Assembly (NCBI RefSeq): GCF_035998675.1
Contig: NZ_DASYHI010000005.1
Span: 1 to 64,000, forward strand
Reading direction: 5' to 3'
DNA: 64,000 bases
From: Telluribacter sp035998675
Lineage (GTDB): Bacteria; Bacteroidota; Bacteroidia; Cytophagales; Spirosomataceae
Shown: positions 63,336-64,000 of the stretch, piece by piece
Layout: every line of letters begins with the position of its first letter
Position numbering within the stretch: position 1 is the first letter of the stretch
Translations under genes and position numbers: made by a program
The notes under the pieces: generated by a model
Database searches by the model: none
What the model saw: only the letters and a program-made list of their open reading frames with translations
What the model was told of the DNA's origin: nothing

Positions 63336-64000
63336 TCAGGCCTTGGCAGGCTCCATGGGACGGAATACTGATTCGTATAAAGGTTTTATTTTGGGTATGA
63401 ACAGGATAAAGACAATGAAAGCCAGCGGGTACAGAAGTCCGGAAGCTATCCAGAGCGGACGGTAGGAATAGTTCTGAATAATCAGACCCATGAGGGGATT
63501 GAGCAGCAAACCCGACACCGCCCCGGCGGTACCACTTAGGCCTACTACCGTTGAGGTAGCCCCTTCGCCGAAAATATCAGATATAGAGGTAATATAGTTG
63601 GTGATCCAGAAGCCGTGGGCAAACATAAACACTGACATCAGGGCGATGGCCACCTCTACCGAAGCTACCCATTCGATCATGGGCGCTACCAGAGTCAGGG
63701 CAGCAGCTACACCCATAATAGATTTGCGGGCTCTGTTGATGGAAAAGTTATTTTTGATAAGTTTATCCGAAAGCCAGCCCCCGATGATGTTAGCTACGCC
63801 CAGCGCCAGAAAAGGAATCCAGAAAAGACTGCCGATGCGCTCAAAGGAAACATGCCGGACCTCACTGAGGTACTTGGGAATCCAGAACATAAGGAAATAA
63901 AATACGGGGTCCAGCAGAAAACGAATCAGGATAAAGATCCATACTTCTTTGTTTTTTAGTAGTTTAGCGAACGGAATCGCAACTTTTGCTTCTTTCGGCT
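63336..64000 (-). CDS. MFS transporter (ACS/hexuronate-type), C-terminal half
   Basis: The frame continues through the right window edge (codon phase fixed by CCG at 63998), so the N-terminal half is missing. The visible part begins PKEAKVAIPFAKLLKNKEVW and FLLDPVFYFLMFWIPKYLSEVR, the start of helix 7 in anion:cation symporter (ExuT-like) transporters. It continues through GVANIIGGWLSDKLI, AHGFWITNYITSISDIFG, GLSGTAGAVSGLLLNPLMG and the last helices ending PLAFIVFILFIPKIKPL. It probably moves a monosaccharide, acidic sugar or other product across the inner membrane. It is encoded 80 bases upstream of the isomerase gene on the same strand. Confidence 0.85.
   Translation of the reverse strand, partial: PKEAKVAIPFAKLLKNKEVWIFILIRFLLDPVFYFLMFWIPKYLSEVRHVSFERIGSLFWIPFLALGVANIIGGWLSDKLIKNNFSINRARKSIMGVAAALTLVAPMIEWVASVEVAIALMSVFMFAHGFWITNYITSISDIFGEGATSTVVGLSGTAGAVSGLLLNPLMGLIIQNYSYRPLWIASGLLYPLAFIVFILFIPKIKPLYESVFRPMEPAKA

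Overview
The window looks like a chromosomal segment of a Bacteroidota bacterium, most likely of the order Cytophagales and close to the Spirosomataceae/Cytophagaceae. The reasons are two SusC/SusD outer-membrane pairs, many short lipoproteins with Bacteroidota-type lipoboxes, starts without Shine-Dalgarno sequences, a TAnnTTTG-type promoter box, and planctomycete-like heme proteins (DUF1549/DUF1553/DUF1501) of a kind also found in this order. The genus cannot be fixed from sequence alone. The tetranucleotide GTAC, often as GGTACC, is strikingly frequent in the host-like genes and rare in some accessory ones.

Layout. (1) About 1-9.5 kb is an AT-richer accessory region. It holds a Cys-rich two-domain protein of unknown function, three adjacent genes of unknown function, a phosphodiester-glycosidase-like protein, an IS630 element split by an IS110 element, and two small lipoproteins. 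The IS110 left end carries a two-stem-loop RNA candidate whose first loop matches both inferred element ends. (2) 9.5-31.2 kb is a sugar uptake and catabolism locus: SusC/SusD, a PQQ-type/heme dehydrogenase-like protein, a DUF1080 lipoprotein, three sugar isomerase-type TIM barrels, an alpha/beta hydrolase, a DUF4432 aldose-epimerase-like protein, a cupin phosphomannose-isomerase-like protein, a Gfo/Idh/MocA oxidoreductase, a ribose/inositol-type ABC importer and a PAS histidine kinase. Together they suggest uptake, C3-oxidation or isomerisation and cleavage of a sugar, glycoside or cyclitol. (3) 31.2-34.3 kb holds a REP-associated tyrosine transposase (RAYT) with flanking inverted repeats, an AT-rich membrane-protein gene between two copies of the RAYT 3' end, and a GH28 gene. 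(4) 34.4-40.6 kb encodes three planctomycete-type proteins (cytochrome/DUF1549/DUF1553, DUF1501, and a DUF2231-like/cytochrome/LRR fusion). (5) 40.7-44.7 kb shows the conserved tesA / ybbA-ybbP arrangement. (6) 44.9-64 kb is a polysaccharide utilisation locus: a GntR/UTRA regulator, an SGNH esterase and a RelE-like toxin-antitoxin pair come first. They are followed by a long minus-strand operon running from a partial MFS transporter through an L-fucose/L-arabinose-type isomerase, SusC, SusD, a large unassigned periplasmic protein and a sulfatase to two tandem GH106 alpha-L-rhamnosidase-like enzymes. The likely target is a rhamnose-containing, perhaps sulfated or pectic, glycan.

Functions are family-level calls made from motifs seen in the translated sequences. 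No database search was possible. No tRNA, rRNA or CRISPR array was recognised.
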